64,000 nt of DNA from Sphingomonas pokkalii (lineage in GTDB: Bacteria; Pseudomonadota; Alphaproteobacteria; Sphingomonadales; Sphingomonadaceae). Location of the stretch: positions 3,742,009 through 3,806,008 of the forward strand of contig NZ_QENQ01000001.1 in NCBI RefSeq assembly GCF_003096275.1, read 5' to 3'. Under the pieces are notes generated by a model that worked only from the letters and a program-made list of their open reading frames with translations, had not been told where the DNA came from and ran no database searches. Positions within the stretch are counted from its first letter, which is position 1. Each line of letters starts with the position of its first letter. This document shows positions 9,401 through 17,234 of the stretch, in pieces. The translations under genes were made by a program, and so were the position numbers.

Positions 9401-9463
9401 ACGATCATGGGCTACGACCTGCTGGGCCGACAGCTCGTCGCCGGCGTTTCGCTGCGCCTTTAA
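6422..9463 (+). CDS. TonB-dependent outer-membrane receptor
   Basis: A 1013-residue ligand-gated porin that imports an unknown substrate using TonB energy. The start at 6422 follows AAGGGGA and gives a signal peptide ending SPAAAQ; longer in-frame starts are less likely. The TonB box region is NIVVTGTRIV (near residue 55). The plug domain follows, with LPQVQVNSEQNFSDSEGRQR, RSLGYERTLMLIDGLRIG and LTGGASSVYGSDAVAGVVNF. The remainder is a 22-strand barrel ending VAGVSLRL, so the terminal residue is Leu and not the usual Phe. Paired cysteines in extracellular loops (e.g. SNAVCEVITSSRTSPLACS) suggest loop disulfides. Its neighbour is a secreted ester/amide hydrolase, hinting at peptide or amino-acid-ester uptake (inference). 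Confidence 0.93.
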   Translation: MKLRGVWATSCCVAALMVSPAAAQDRDSQPSSLAAASSVPESADQDGSSGNIVVTGTRIVRPNNRSAAPILTTTAAEIAAQGATTIEEVLNRLPQVQVNSEQNFSDSEGRQRIKLRSLGYERTLMLIDGLRIGLPNSVDVGIIPNALVERIDVLTGGASSVYGSDAVAGVVNFILKKNFTGVRIDGNYSFFNHNNRRSAVTDAAARAGFNAPLGMKNDGGRADISVAAGADLFGGSVNISGFADYRQSSLVRLRDRSNAVCEVITSSRTSPLACSRASYTPAGTIIPQAGPNAGTQYVNNPNGNGTFIPINSGGAGSSANPYDDWAFQRPFHRVNAGGFLTAQLDDHVELYSNILWYRDKSYNTQLNRVLSYSALGTTPYQVNCDNPFLSASQGQTLCGANAGVAGQFAPLDVRYRFDSQPLVRQEYINAGYRITAGLRGRVLDNVWSYDVAGMLSRAQLDTIDEPFASATKVNRSLNVVNVNGRPTCRSVVDGSDPACVPFNAFAPFNNDSALNNYLYGGATGGIAKRIPRLLQFVGTVSGDLGKYGVTSPFAEQGIAIAVGAEYRDEMDRTDYNEIFRQNNSSGANSRVTQNILEGNVEIQAPLVERQSWTKLLQLNGGYRLSKYNRLDDKFGTWKIEGIWSPIEDITFRASINKSQAAPGVGAAANASNISYNRGFYADPCAPQVNASNPNGPRVAPSWSPQQCARTGLATNLYNSATLICPDDRCTVREGGFALRPETAYGKTFGVVLRPRFVRGLTVSVDRWLIDLQDQLEFFNPLDWINGCLATGNDYYCRGIKRNADGTLSSPTTGSPATGWVSRGSTNGYKSKSHGWDFQGQYNVGLGSVGSLDMSFNGTLMTLVGSQGAPDITPRDCTGYFGSGCGESMPTWAHQFRTTWTAPGRVASVSLNWRHRSAMPMTVYAPASTGIPALPEADKRDAYPGIKAYDWFDLALTFDINKRMTFRLAANNIFDRDPPIVPDSRSRIGLLRGNTIMGYDLLGRQLVAGVSLRL

Positions 9464-9489
9464 TCGCCGACGCGTAAACATCGGCACAC

Positions 9490-9518
9490 AATCCCCCGGG
9501 GCGCGTCCTCGGGGGATT
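9490..9518 (+). terminator. Hairpin after TonB receptor
   Basis: A perfect 9-bp stem, AATCCCCCG with CGGGGGATT, encloses 11 bases, 26 bases after the receptor stop. No T tract follows (CGTCAAAG), so it may only partly uncouple the receptor from the hydrolase downstream. Confidence 0.55.
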
Positions 9519-9924
9519 CGTCAAAGGGTGATCGGCCCGGGGGTGATCCGCCGTGATCGCCCTGCGTCGTCCGCGCGCAGCAGACCAGTGCCGATCGCCG
9601 GCAGCACCGATGAGGACCGGCGACGGAAGAAAAACGGGCGGACCGAGCTAACCGAAGTCTCGAACGGCCTCCGACGTCCTGCAATTGCCTGCCTGCAGCG
9701 GCGGCGCCGAAGAAGTTTTCGGTGCGCCGCTGTCCTTCCATCTGATCGCGGCCTTCCGCTCGAGGTTGTGCTCCAAGCATGGGCGTGCCGGCGGCCCGGC
9801 GGAAAGGCCGGGGCGGCCCCCAGCGCTTTTGACCTGCCTGGCTTTTGATCTCGACGTATCGCGCTTCCCAAAGGGGCGGGGTGACATTATCACCTGCGGC
9901 TTCGCCTATTCCGGGGACTCCTTG
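9519..9924. other. Intergenic stretch, no gene seen
   Basis: About 400 bases between the receptor hairpin and the hydrolase start. The frames that stay open have arginine-rich compositions typical of non-coding high-GC DNA and no recognisable motif. GGGGA at 9914-9918 is the likely ribosome binding site for the ATG at 9925. No convincing promoter was recognised. Confidence 0.5.
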
Positions 9925-11841
9925 ATGCAGTTTCGATCCTTTCTCCTCGCCGCCAGCGCAGCCGCCGCCCTCTACGCCTTGCCCGCGGCCGAGGCGCAAC
10001 AGGCGCCGGCCGCCTTCAACGATATTCCGGCGAAGTTCGTGCTGCCGGAAGGGGCGAAGGACTATATCCGCCGCGAAGTGATGGTGCCGATGCGCGACGG
10101 GACGAAGCTGTTTACCACCATCGTGATCCCCAAGGGCGCCAGAAGCGCGCCGATCCTGCTCACGCGAACGCCCTATGATGCCTATAACCGCGTTCGGCGG
10201 ACCGATAGCAACAAGATGCTCTCGGTCCTGGCGCAGGGCGATGAGGTGTTCACCCAGGCCGGCTATATCCGCGTGTTCCAGGATATCCGTGGCAAATATC
10301 GCTCCGAGGGCGATTTCGTTGTCACCCGGCCGCCGGTCGGGCCGCTCAACCCTACCAAGGTCGACGACACCACCGATGCCTGGGACACGATCGACTGGCT
10401 GGTGAAGAACCTGCCGGAATCGAACGGCAAGGTGGGGATGCTCGGCTCTTCCTATGAAGGCTGGACGGTGGTGATGGCGCTGCTCCACCCGCATCCCGCG
10501 CTGAAGGTGGCCGCGCCGGAAAGCCCGATGATCGATGGCTGGATGGGCGACGACTGGTTCCACCACGGCGCGTTCCGCTTGCCCAATATCGGCTGGATCT
10601 CCGGTATCACCGGCTACAAGGCCGGCGGCCCGACGCCCCCCAATGGCGGCTGGGACGATTACGATACCTTCCGCAAGGTGGGCTCGGCCGGCGACTGGGC
10701 CAAGCAATATGGCTATGACCAGCTGCCCTTCTGGCAGAAGCTGACCCAGCACGCCGCCTATGACGCCTTCTGGCAGGGCCAGGCGCTCGACAAGATCCTG
10801 GCCGCCAACCCCTCCAACATCCCCACGCTGTGGGAGCAGGGGCTGTGGGACCATGAGGATATGTACGGCGCGATCCACGCCTGGGAAGCGTTGCAGAAGA
10901 CGCCCCAGGCGGCGAACAACTATCTGCTGATGGGGCCGTGGCGGCATTCCGGCTTCAACTATAACGGCTCGAAGCTGGGTGAACTGCACTTCGAGGGCGA
11001 CACTGCCCTGCAGGCGCGCCGCGATATCCTGCTGCCCTTCTTCAACGCCCATCTGAAGGATGGCGCGCCCGCTTACACGCCGCCGGTGGCCAGCATCTAC
11101 AACACCGGCGAGAACCATTGGGACTTCCTGACCAAATGGCCGCTCGCGTCCACGTTGACGCCGCTGTACCTCGCTGGCGGCGAGGCGGCGGGCTTTGCCA
11201 AGCCGGGGGCAGGGGAGGACAGCTATGTTTCCGATCCGGCCAAGCCGGTTCCCTATCTGCCGCGCCCGATCAATTTCGAGGATGGGCGCTGGAGCACCTA
11301 TCTCGTCACCGACCAGCGCTTCGTCGACGGGCGGCCCGACGTGCTCACCTATGCGACGCCGGTGCTGAACGAACCGGTGCGCCTGTCCGGTGCGCCGCTG
11401 GCGGACATCTTCGCCAAGACCACGGGCACCGATGGCGACTTCGTCGTCAAGGTGATCGACGTTTATCCCGACGAGATCGCCACCACCAAGGAAATGGGCG
11501 GGTTCCAGCTGCCGATCGCGATGGATATCTTCCGCGGCCGCTATCGCAATTCCTTTGCCAAGCCGTCGCCGATCCCGGCGGGCAAGGTGCAGGAATATAA
11601 GTTCCGGCTGCCGACGGTGAACCACACCTTCCTGCCGGGCCACCGCATCATGGTGCAGATCCAGTCGACGCTGTTCCCGGTCTATGACCGGAACCCGCAA
11701 ACCTATGTGGAGAACATCTTCCTCGCCAAGCCCGGCGACTATCGCAAGGCGACGGTGACGATCCTCTACGGCGGCGCGCAATCCAGTTCGGTGCTGCTGC
11801 CGGTAGTGCCCGTGGACCAAAGCGCCGCAAAGCTGCGCTGA
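9925..11841 (+). CDS. Alpha-amino-acid ester hydrolase-like, CocE/NonD (X-Pro dipeptidyl-peptidase S15) family
   Basis: Secreted serine hydrolase, 638 residues, with a signal peptide ending AAEAQQ. The nucleophile elbow GSSYEGW places Ser176; Asp309 sits in GLWDHEDMYG and His341 in MGPWRHSGFN. The Ser-Asp and Asp-His spacings (133 and 32) equal those of the Acetobacter turbidans alpha-amino-acid ester hydrolase triad (S205/D338/H370). The surrounding text (HPHPALKVAAPESPMIDGW, GDDWFHHGAF) also matches that subgroup better than cocaine esterases. These enzymes hydrolyse or transfer acyl groups of alpha-amino acid esters and amides, including beta-lactam side chains. The C-terminal jelly-roll (from about residue 470) is typical of S15. 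The physiological substrate is unknown; it follows a TonB receptor on the same strand. Confidence 0.9.
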   Translation: MQFRSFLLAASAAAALYALPAAEAQQAPAAFNDIPAKFVLPEGAKDYIRREVMVPMRDGTKLFTTIVIPKGARSAPILLTRTPYDAYNRVRRTDSNKMLSVLAQGDEVFTQAGYIRVFQDIRGKYRSEGDFVVTRPPVGPLNPTKVDDTTDAWDTIDWLVKNLPESNGKVGMLGSSYEGWTVVMALLHPHPALKVAAPESPMIDGWMGDDWFHHGAFRLPNIGWISGITGYKAGGPTPPNGGWDDYDTFRKVGSAGDWAKQYGYDQLPFWQKLTQHAAYDAFWQGQALDKILAANPSNIPTLWEQGLWDHEDMYGAIHAWEALQKTPQAANNYLLMGPWRHSGFNYNGSKLGELHFEGDTALQARRDILLPFFNAHLKDGAPAYTPPVASIYNTGENHWDFLTKWPLASTLTPLYLAGGEAAGFAKPGAGEDSYVSDPAKPVPYLPRPINFEDGRWSTYLVTDQRFVDGRPDVLTYATPVLNEPVRLSGAPLADIFAKTTGTDGDFVVKVIDVYPDEIATTKEMGGFQLPIAMDIFRGRYRNSFAKPSPIPAGKVQEYKFRLPTVNHTFLPGHRIMVQIQSTLFPVYDRNPQTYVENIFLAKPGDYRKATVTILYGGAQSSSVLLPVVPVDQSAAKLR

Positions 11842-11853
11842 AGACCGGCGGTC

Positions 11854-11886
11854 CGCAACCGGGTGCGCACGACGCATCCGGTTGCG
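11854..11886. terminator. Bidirectional hairpin between convergent genes
   Basis: A 14-bp stem with one G-T wobble, CGCAACCGGGTGCG with CGCATCCGGTTGCG, and a 5-base loop. It lies between the hydrolase stop (11841) and the end of the minus-strand glycosyltransferase (11909). No T tract is present on either side, but the placement suits a shared terminator. Confidence 0.6.
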
Positions 11887-11908
11887 TCTCCGTATCGTGC
11901 GGGCCGGA

Positions 11909-14377
11909 TCAGCGCGGCCTTGCGGAGGCGGCGACGGCGGCGTGGAGGACGCCCACAAGCTGTTCGACGCCGGCACGGGCGCGCAGCACGGTTGCGGCCC
12001 GCGCGCTTTCCGGAACCGGTGCCGCGATCGCGGCGTCCGCAATCGCCGCCAGCGTCGCGGTGGGCATGGCGGCCAGATCGCCCAGATGCCCCTCGAGCGA
12101 AACCGCCGCGAGGAAGGAATCCAGTTTCGGATCCCAGCGCAGGCCCACCACCGGCACGCCATAGGCATATCCGGCGATGATCGCGTGCAGCCGATGCGCG
12201 ATCAGCAGATCGAAGCCGGCGATGGTGGCGCACAGGCCGGCCGGATCGCTGGGCTGTTCGAAGGACAGGCGGTCTGCCGGCGCCAACTGGGCGAGCGGCC
12301 GCCTCAGCGTTTCCAGATACCGCCGGTCTTCCGGCGCGCCGTTGGTGAACAGCACCACGCGATGGCCGCGCTGCAGCATCGCCTCCACCAGGGCGGCATA
12401 GCGTTCGTCGAACCCTTCGGCGATTTCTCCCATGGCATGATAGCGCACCGAAAGCGGACTGGTGATGCCGACGCCCACCACCGTCTCCCCCGTGCGCGCC
12501 GGCGACGAATATGGCATTGCCACCCCCGCCAACAAACCAGGATCCGCGGCAAGGTGCGCGTCCAGGCCGACGGGCGTGCCGAACAGTGCCCGCCATAGTT
12601 GCTGCGAGCGGAGATCGCGGACAGAAACCGATTTGAGCGCGGGGCGCGCCAGGGCACGCGTCATCCGCGCCAGGCCGGCCCGCGTCCACTCCCCCGACAC
12701 GCCAACCGCATGGAGCGCGACGGGTAGCCCCAGCCGCTCGGCTTCTTGCATGACAAGACCGATCTTGGTGGGGAAATTGAGATCGATATCGGCAAGCAGA
12801 TTGCCGCCGCCGATCACGATGCAGTTCGCTCCGTCTAGCTCGCGCGCATAATGCGGCCGCCATTTCATCGTACCGGCAAGCGCCAGCGGCGCGCGGATCA
12901 GGATCTGCCGGGCAGCGGGCGGAAGCGCGTCCAGCGTTTTGAGCAGCGCGCCGCGCGCGGGAATGTCATCGCCCAGCGCCTTGCGGGCTGCCATATCCAC
13001 CGAACGAACGTCTGCGGATGCGGAGACCTGCTCGATTGCCGATTCCAGACAGGCCGCGATCAGGCCGTCGCCCAGATTGGCGCTGTATTTCACGTTGAAC
13101 AGCCGGGCGCGCAGGGCCGGTGGTTCCTGCTCCGCCGTGGCGTGCGTTGCCGACACGACGGGCGGCAGGCGTTCTTCGTATAGCCGGATATGGGCGTCGA
13201 GCCAGGAATCGGGGGTGTTGCCGATCGCCTGCGTATTGTGGAAGGCCGCGTGGCTCATCCGGGCGGTCAGGGCATCATCCTGCGCGATCGTGCGCATGGC
13301 GTCTGCGAAGGCGGCTGCCGAGTTGGGCACGGCCAGCCCGGCGCCCGCTCCCGTAATTTCAGGCGCGATGAAGGCGTTTTCGGAAAGCACCACGGGAATG
13401 CCGCTCCACAGCGCCTCCCCCGCCACGAGCCCATAGGGCTCGGCCCAACGGCTGGGCATTACCAGCATTCGCGCATTGCGGGCGATCGCAGCGATCTCTT
13501 CCGGCGCTTTCCAGCCATGGAAAACCGCTTCAGGATAAGCGGCTTCCAACTCAGCCTGCATCGGACCGTCGCCGACGAACACAATCTTCAACCCCGCTTG
13601 GCGCGCGGCTTCCGCCACCACGTCCGGCCCCTTTTCATGGGTGAGACGGCCGACGAACAGGACCTCGTGATTCCGTTCCGCCGCCACCCGCTCGTGCACG
13701 AACGGCCGGATCGGATTGGGGATCGGGACCATCTTGTCGATCGGCATCCCGCCCTGCGCAAGCAGCGGCATCATGCCGCGGTGAATCACCGAGAATCGAA
13801 CCGGAGCGTCCTGAAGATCGAACAGTTGCTGGCGCAGCGTGTGGCGGCTGACGCGCCAAAGCTTGTCTGCATAGCTCCGGCGATCGCAATTATGGGCGAT
13901 GCAGGCGGCGCTGTTCGCGCGGCGGGGACAGCTTCGCGATTCCGGGAAGGAATATTGTGCGCCGTTCGGGCAGGTCAGGAAAAAGTCATGGGTCGTGATG
14001 ACCAGACGATCCTGCACCGCCCGAAGCGCAGAAAACACCGCCGGCGAAAGAAAGTGCGCCCAATTGTGCAGATGATAGACGGTGCGCGGGGTATCGTTCC
14101 GTTGGATCCAGCGCGTGACCACGTTTGCGACATTGGTTCGATACAGGCCCTTGGCGGCGCCAGACAGCCGATGATCCGCGGCGATCGCGCTGCCGCTGAT
14201 CTGGACGATATCCGCGCCGCTTTGCTTCAGTTCGCTCGCGACATCGCCCTCGCCGGCAAAATAGGTCACCGGGATGTCGCGTGACCGTAGCCCGATGGCA
14301 CTGGCCAAAGCGAGCGCGGTGGCTCCGCCGCGCGCCATCGCGCTGTCGTTCAGCTGTACGACCCGATCGATCGACAT
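11909..14377 (-). CDS. Fused GT4 glycosyltransferase and polysaccharide pyruvyl transferase-domain protein
   Basis: An 822-residue cytoplasmic protein with two enzyme domains. The start at 14377 (MSIDRVVQLNDSAMARGG) has GGGTG upstream; a longer in-frame extension lacks coding character. Residues ~1-400 are a GT-B fold glycosyltransferase of family 4: N-terminal NDSAMARGGATALALASA, sugar-nucleotide region FVGRLTHEKGPDVV, and the E-x7-E type site AEPYGLVAGEAL. Residues ~420-740 are a polysaccharide pyruvyl transferase domain (WcaK/CsaB type): FNVKYSANLGDGLIAACLE, IVIGGGNLLADIDLNFPTK, VSVRDLRSQQLW and the IAHRLHAIIAGYAYGVPVVG phrase with its conserved H-R-L-H. A single chain could add a sugar and then a pyruvate ketal, though pyruvylation is not proven. 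It diverges from the GT2 gene and belongs to an exopolysaccharide block. Confidence 0.85.
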   Translation of the reverse strand: MSIDRVVQLNDSAMARGGATALALASAIGLRSRDIPVTYFAGEGDVASELKQSGADIVQISGSAIAADHRLSGAAKGLYRTNVANVVTRWIQRNDTPRTVYHLHNWAHFLSPAVFSALRAVQDRLVITTHDFFLTCPNGAQYSFPESRSCPRRANSAACIAHNCDRRSYADKLWRVSRHTLRQQLFDLQDAPVRFSVIHRGMMPLLAQGGMPIDKMVPIPNPIRPFVHERVAAERNHEVLFVGRLTHEKGPDVVAEAARQAGLKIVFVGDGPMQAELEAAYPEAVFHGWKAPEEIAAIARNARMLVMPSRWAEPYGLVAGEALWSGIPVVLSENAFIAPEITGAGAGLAVPNSAAAFADAMRTIAQDDALTARMSHAAFHNTQAIGNTPDSWLDAHIRLYEERLPPVVSATHATAEQEPPALRARLFNVKYSANLGDGLIAACLESAIEQVSASADVRSVDMAARKALGDDIPARGALLKTLDALPPAARQILIRAPLALAGTMKWRPHYARELDGANCIVIGGGNLLADIDLNFPTKIGLVMQEAERLGLPVALHAVGVSGEWTRAGLARMTRALARPALKSVSVRDLRSQQLWRALFGTPVGLDAHLAADPGLLAGVAMPYSSPARTGETVVGVGITSPLSVRYHAMGEIAEGFDERYAALVEAMLQRGHRVVLFTNGAPEDRRYLETLRRPLAQLAPADRLSFEQPSDPAGLCATIAGFDLLIAHRLHAIIAGYAYGVPVVGLRWDPKLDSFLAAVSLEGHLGDLAAMPTATLAAIADAAIAAPVPESARAATVLRARAGVEQLVGVLHAAVAASARPR

Positions 14378-14729
14378 CACGCAACACCCTTTGTCGCGGA
14401 TCGCGGCAATATGCCAACGTCTGTGCGGAGCATGATAATTGGGCGGGGAGAGTAAAATTTTTCGTTGATTATCAATGCGCGTTTCATGGTCCCCCCGGAT
14501 CCATAGCGGGTTAAAAGCAATCAACCGAAGATATCAGAAGACAAGTGAGCAGGATAAGACCCGCACAGCATCCGGTGCGAGCCTTGTCCTGCTCCTCCCC
14601 CTAATGGTCGATATAGCAAGGCTGTATTTCATTGTCTTCAGTATTATGATCGCGGGGTCGCATATCCCGGCTGAGGGTGATTCGTTTAGTTGCGCGGGAA
14701 GCTCAAGTTCTTGAGGGTTGGGGGAAAGC
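14378..14729. promoter_or_regulatory. Divergent promoter region with long hairpin
   Basis: A 352-base gap between divergent glycosyltransferase genes, AT-rich near 14430-14480 (GATAATTGGG, GTAAAATTTTTCGTTGATT), where promoters for either side probably lie. A long imperfect inverted repeat at 14547-14594 has 12-base outer arms, GAGCAGGATAAG and CTTGTCCTGCTC (one wobble), and an inner CGCAC/GTGCG stem. It could be a transcription barrier or a structured leader. GGGGGAAAG just before 14730 is the ribosome binding site of the GT2 gene. Confidence 0.5.
14547..14594. repeat. Long inverted repeat / hairpin in divergent region
   Basis: Outer arms 14547-14558 and 14583-14594 pair over 12 positions; inner arms near 14562-14566 and 14575-14579 pair over five. 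The total span is 48 bases. It is not adjacent to any gene end, so an ordinary terminator role is unlikely unless an unannotated transcript crosses it. Confidence 0.5.
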
Positions 14730-15599
14730 ATGAATATCGCGGTTGTCATCGCAAGTACGCGGCGGCCGACGGAGTTGGCGCGCTGGGCGGAGCATATCCG
14801 GAACCAGACGCTTGCGCCGTCCAGGGTGATTTTCGCGATCGCCCGGCCAGAGGATCTGCCGCCGGATTTCAATGTTCCGGGGATCGAGGTGATCCAGGCG
14901 CCGCTTGGCCTGCCAGCCCAGCGCAATGCCGCCTTGAATCTTCTCGATGACACGACCGATCTGGTGGCGTTCTACGACGACGATTTCGTGCCCGCTGCGT
15001 TCAGCCTGGAGGCGATGGCACGGTTGTTTTCGGACCATCCGGACGTTGTGGCGGCCAGCGGCCATGTGGTGCTGGACGGCATCGGTTCGGCGGGCATTTC
15101 CTATGAAGTCGCGTCCTCGCTGGTAGCATCGCTCAAGCCGGTAGCGCCCGAAGCCGTGGCACTGGTGCCGATCGATGGCACCTATGGCTGCAACATGGCG
15201 TTTCGGTTCAACGCGATCGGGCGGGAGCGTTTCGACGAGCGGCTGCCGCTGTATGGCTGGCTGGAAGATGTGGACTTTTCCAACCGCGTTGGCCGCAACG
15301 GCGCCGTCGTGCGCACCAATGCCTTCATGGGCGTTCACCAGGGCGTGAAGCTGGGCCGGGGCCCCGGCCGGCAATTTGGTTATTCGCAGATTGCCAATCC
15401 GCTGCACCTGCGCGGGAAACAGTCGATCCGCGCCGACCATGCCTACCAGCTGATGGCCAGGAACATCTTGATGAATCACCTTCGGATGTTCTGGCCCGAG
15501 CCCTGGATCGATCGTAGGGGGCGTGCCTGGGGCAACTGGGTGGCGCTGTGGCACAAGCTGCGCGGTCGTTTGTCGCCGGAGCGCGTATTGGAACTCTGA
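14730..15599 (+). CDS. GT2 family glycosyltransferase
   Basis: A 289-residue GT-A fold enzyme. The ATG at 14730 follows GGGGGAAAG; a TTG four codons earlier is possible. The N-terminus MNIAVVIASTRRPTELARW is the nucleotide-binding start of family 2. The metal-binding DXD region is VAFYDDDFVP, and the acceptor-side ED motif is YGWLEDVDFSNRVGRNG. No membrane segment is evident, so it should act at the cytoplasmic face on a lipid-linked glycan. It precedes a flippase gene by about 100 bases on the same strand and diverges from the GT4/pyruvyltransferase gene, supporting a role in the same polysaccharide. Donor and linkage are unknown. Confidence 0.88.
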   Translation: MNIAVVIASTRRPTELARWAEHIRNQTLAPSRVIFAIARPEDLPPDFNVPGIEVIQAPLGLPAQRNAALNLLDDTTDLVAFYDDDFVPAAFSLEAMARLFSDHPDVVAASGHVVLDGIGSAGISYEVASSLVASLKPVAPEAVALVPIDGTYGCNMAFRFNAIGRERFDERLPLYGWLEDVDFSNRVGRNGAVVRTNAFMGVHQGVKLGRGPGRQFGYSQIANPLHLRGKQSIRADHAYQLMARNILMNHLRMFWPEPWIDRRGRAWGNWVALWHKLRGRLSPERVLEL

Positions 15600-15705
15600 T
15601 CGAAGCGCGGGAGAGCGTCCAGCCAGGGCTGGCGCATTCTCGGACGCAACTTGTCGGCAGCCCAAAGGGGCTGCCAGCGACACATGATAGCGATACGGGA
15701 AGTGC

Positions 15706-17217
15706 ATGGACGCAGCACAAGGTTCGATAGGCGCGCGCATGGCGTCGGGCACGATGACGCTGATCGTATCGCGGTTGCTGACGCGGTGCTTCGATCTCGT
15801 GCTGCTCGTCGTCTTCGCCCGTTTGTTGCTGCCCCGCGACTTCGGGACGGTCGCGATCGCCCTGACAATCGTACAGATCCTGGAGGCGGTACTGGACATG
15901 CCGGTCGCCCAGGTGGTGGTGCGCAGCAGCGATCCGAGCCGCGACCTGATCGATACCGCGTTCACCATCAGCCTCTTGCGTGGGCTGTTGCTGATGCTCG
16001 CGCTTGCTGCGCTCGCCTGGCCGATCGCCTTGCTCTACGGCAATGCCGCGCTGGTGCCGGTGATCTGCGCGCTGGGACTTGCACCGGCAATGCGGGGCCT
16101 GACCAGCCCGGCACTGGCGCTGTACGCCCGGGTGATCGACTTCCGTCGCGACCTGCTGGTCGAATTCACCGGCAAGGCGGCGGGGCTGCTCGCCGGGACG
16201 ATCGCGGCATTTATACTGCGCGACTATCGGGCGATCGTCGTCAGCACGATCGCGACGCCGATCGCGATGATGGCCACCTCCTTTCTCGTCGCGCCGCACC
16301 GCGTGCGGTTGACCTTGCGGCACGGCAGGCAGTTCTATGGCTTTCTCGGATGGTTCACCGCCTCGCAGCTGGTGTCCGCGCTGAACTGGCGGTCCAATCG
16401 GCTGGTGCTGGGCATGTATGTGCCCAGCGGTGCGCTCGGATCCTTCACCTTGGCGGGCGACCTGGCAGCAGTGCCGGAACAGGGGCTGATCCAGCCGATG
16501 ATCCGTCCGCTGGTGGCGGCCTTTGCGCGGGTGCAGGATGATATGGAGCGGCTCCGCGTCCTTTACTGCAACAGCGTGGCGACGACGCTGGCGATCAGCT
16601 TTCCCGTGGTGATCGGTCTTGCGGTTTTTGCGGACCCGGTGGTTGGGCTGGTGTTGGGGGCGAAGTGGAGTGCGACGCCGCCGATCGTGACCTGGCTGGC
16701 GCTGGGCGTGTGCCTTTCCGCCCTTACGGCGACCTATACGCCGCTGTGCATCGCGCTCGGCAGGGCGACGCAGCTGTTCGGCCTCAACCTGATCCAGATG
16801 ATCGTGCTATTGCCGGCGCTGCTGCTGCTGACGGCGCGATGGGGCGTGACGGGTGCGATCGCGGCACAGTTCCTGACATTCGCGGTGGGCGCGGTGGCCG
16901 TGATGCTGCGCGTCCGCGCGTTGATCGGGGCGAGTATCCTGGCCCAGGCGCGTGCGATCGGCCGGGTTGTCGCGGGTGCGATTGTCTATGCAGCCTTGCT
17001 GCTGGCGGTGAAGCACGGGCTGCACGGCACCCCGCCCGCGACGCTGATGCTGCTCCTGCCGATCGCGGGGGGCGCGGGGCTGGCGCTGTTCTGGGCGACG
17101 ATGTTCCTCTTGTGGCGAATGGCCGGCCGGCCGGATGGGCTCGAGCGCTTCGTGCTGCGCCTGGGCGCGCGGATCCTCGAGCGGTCGCGCGCCAAGTGGA
17201 TCCGCGCCCAGGCCTGA
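15706..17217 (+). CDS. Wzx-like oligosaccharide flippase (MOP superfamily)
   Basis: A 503-residue integral membrane protein with about 12-14 helices and little sequence outside them. It begins with ASGTMTLIVSRLLTRCFDLV, then ARLLLPRDFGTVAIALTIVQ. This is characteristic of polysaccharide flippases, where 'LLxPxDFG' follows the first helix. The family moves undecaprenyl-linked repeat units from the cytoplasmic to the periplasmic face. GGGAAG precedes the ATG at 15706. It sits between a glycosyltransferase and a polymerase-like gene that converges on it with only 17 bases between stops. The C-terminal tail (about 30 residues, arginine-rich) is cytoplasmic. Confidence 0.88.
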   Translation: MDAAQGSIGARMASGTMTLIVSRLLTRCFDLVLLVVFARLLLPRDFGTVAIALTIVQILEAVLDMPVAQVVVRSSDPSRDLIDTAFTISLLRGLLLMLALAALAWPIALLYGNAALVPVICALGLAPAMRGLTSPALALYARVIDFRRDLLVEFTGKAAGLLAGTIAAFILRDYRAIVVSTIATPIAMMATSFLVAPHRVRLTLRHGRQFYGFLGWFTASQLVSALNWRSNRLVLGMYVPSGALGSFTLAGDLAAVPEQGLIQPMIRPLVAAFARVQDDMERLRVLYCNSVATTLAISFPVVIGLAVFADPVVGLVLGAKWSATPPIVTWLALGVCLSALTATYTPLCIALGRATQLFGLNLIQMIVLLPALLLLTARWGVTGAIAAQFLTFAVGAVAVMLRVRALIGASILAQARAIGRVVAGAIVYAALLLAVKHGLHGTPPATLMLLLPIAGGAGLALFWATMFLLWRMAGRPDGLERFVLRLGARILERSRAKWIRAQA

Positions 17218-17234
17218 CCGCCCGCCGGGTCCCC

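Noticed and set aside
6170..9487. Very long open frame on the minus strand opposite the TonB receptor
   Set aside because: Mirror frames stay open in high-GC genes with biased third positions. The translation is Arg/Ala/Asp-rich without any family motif, while the plus strand is a clear receptor. The same applies to long antisense frames opposite lon (25427-27703), the second receptor (31871-34639), the mannosidase (4639-5748) and the MHS transporter (1750-3093).
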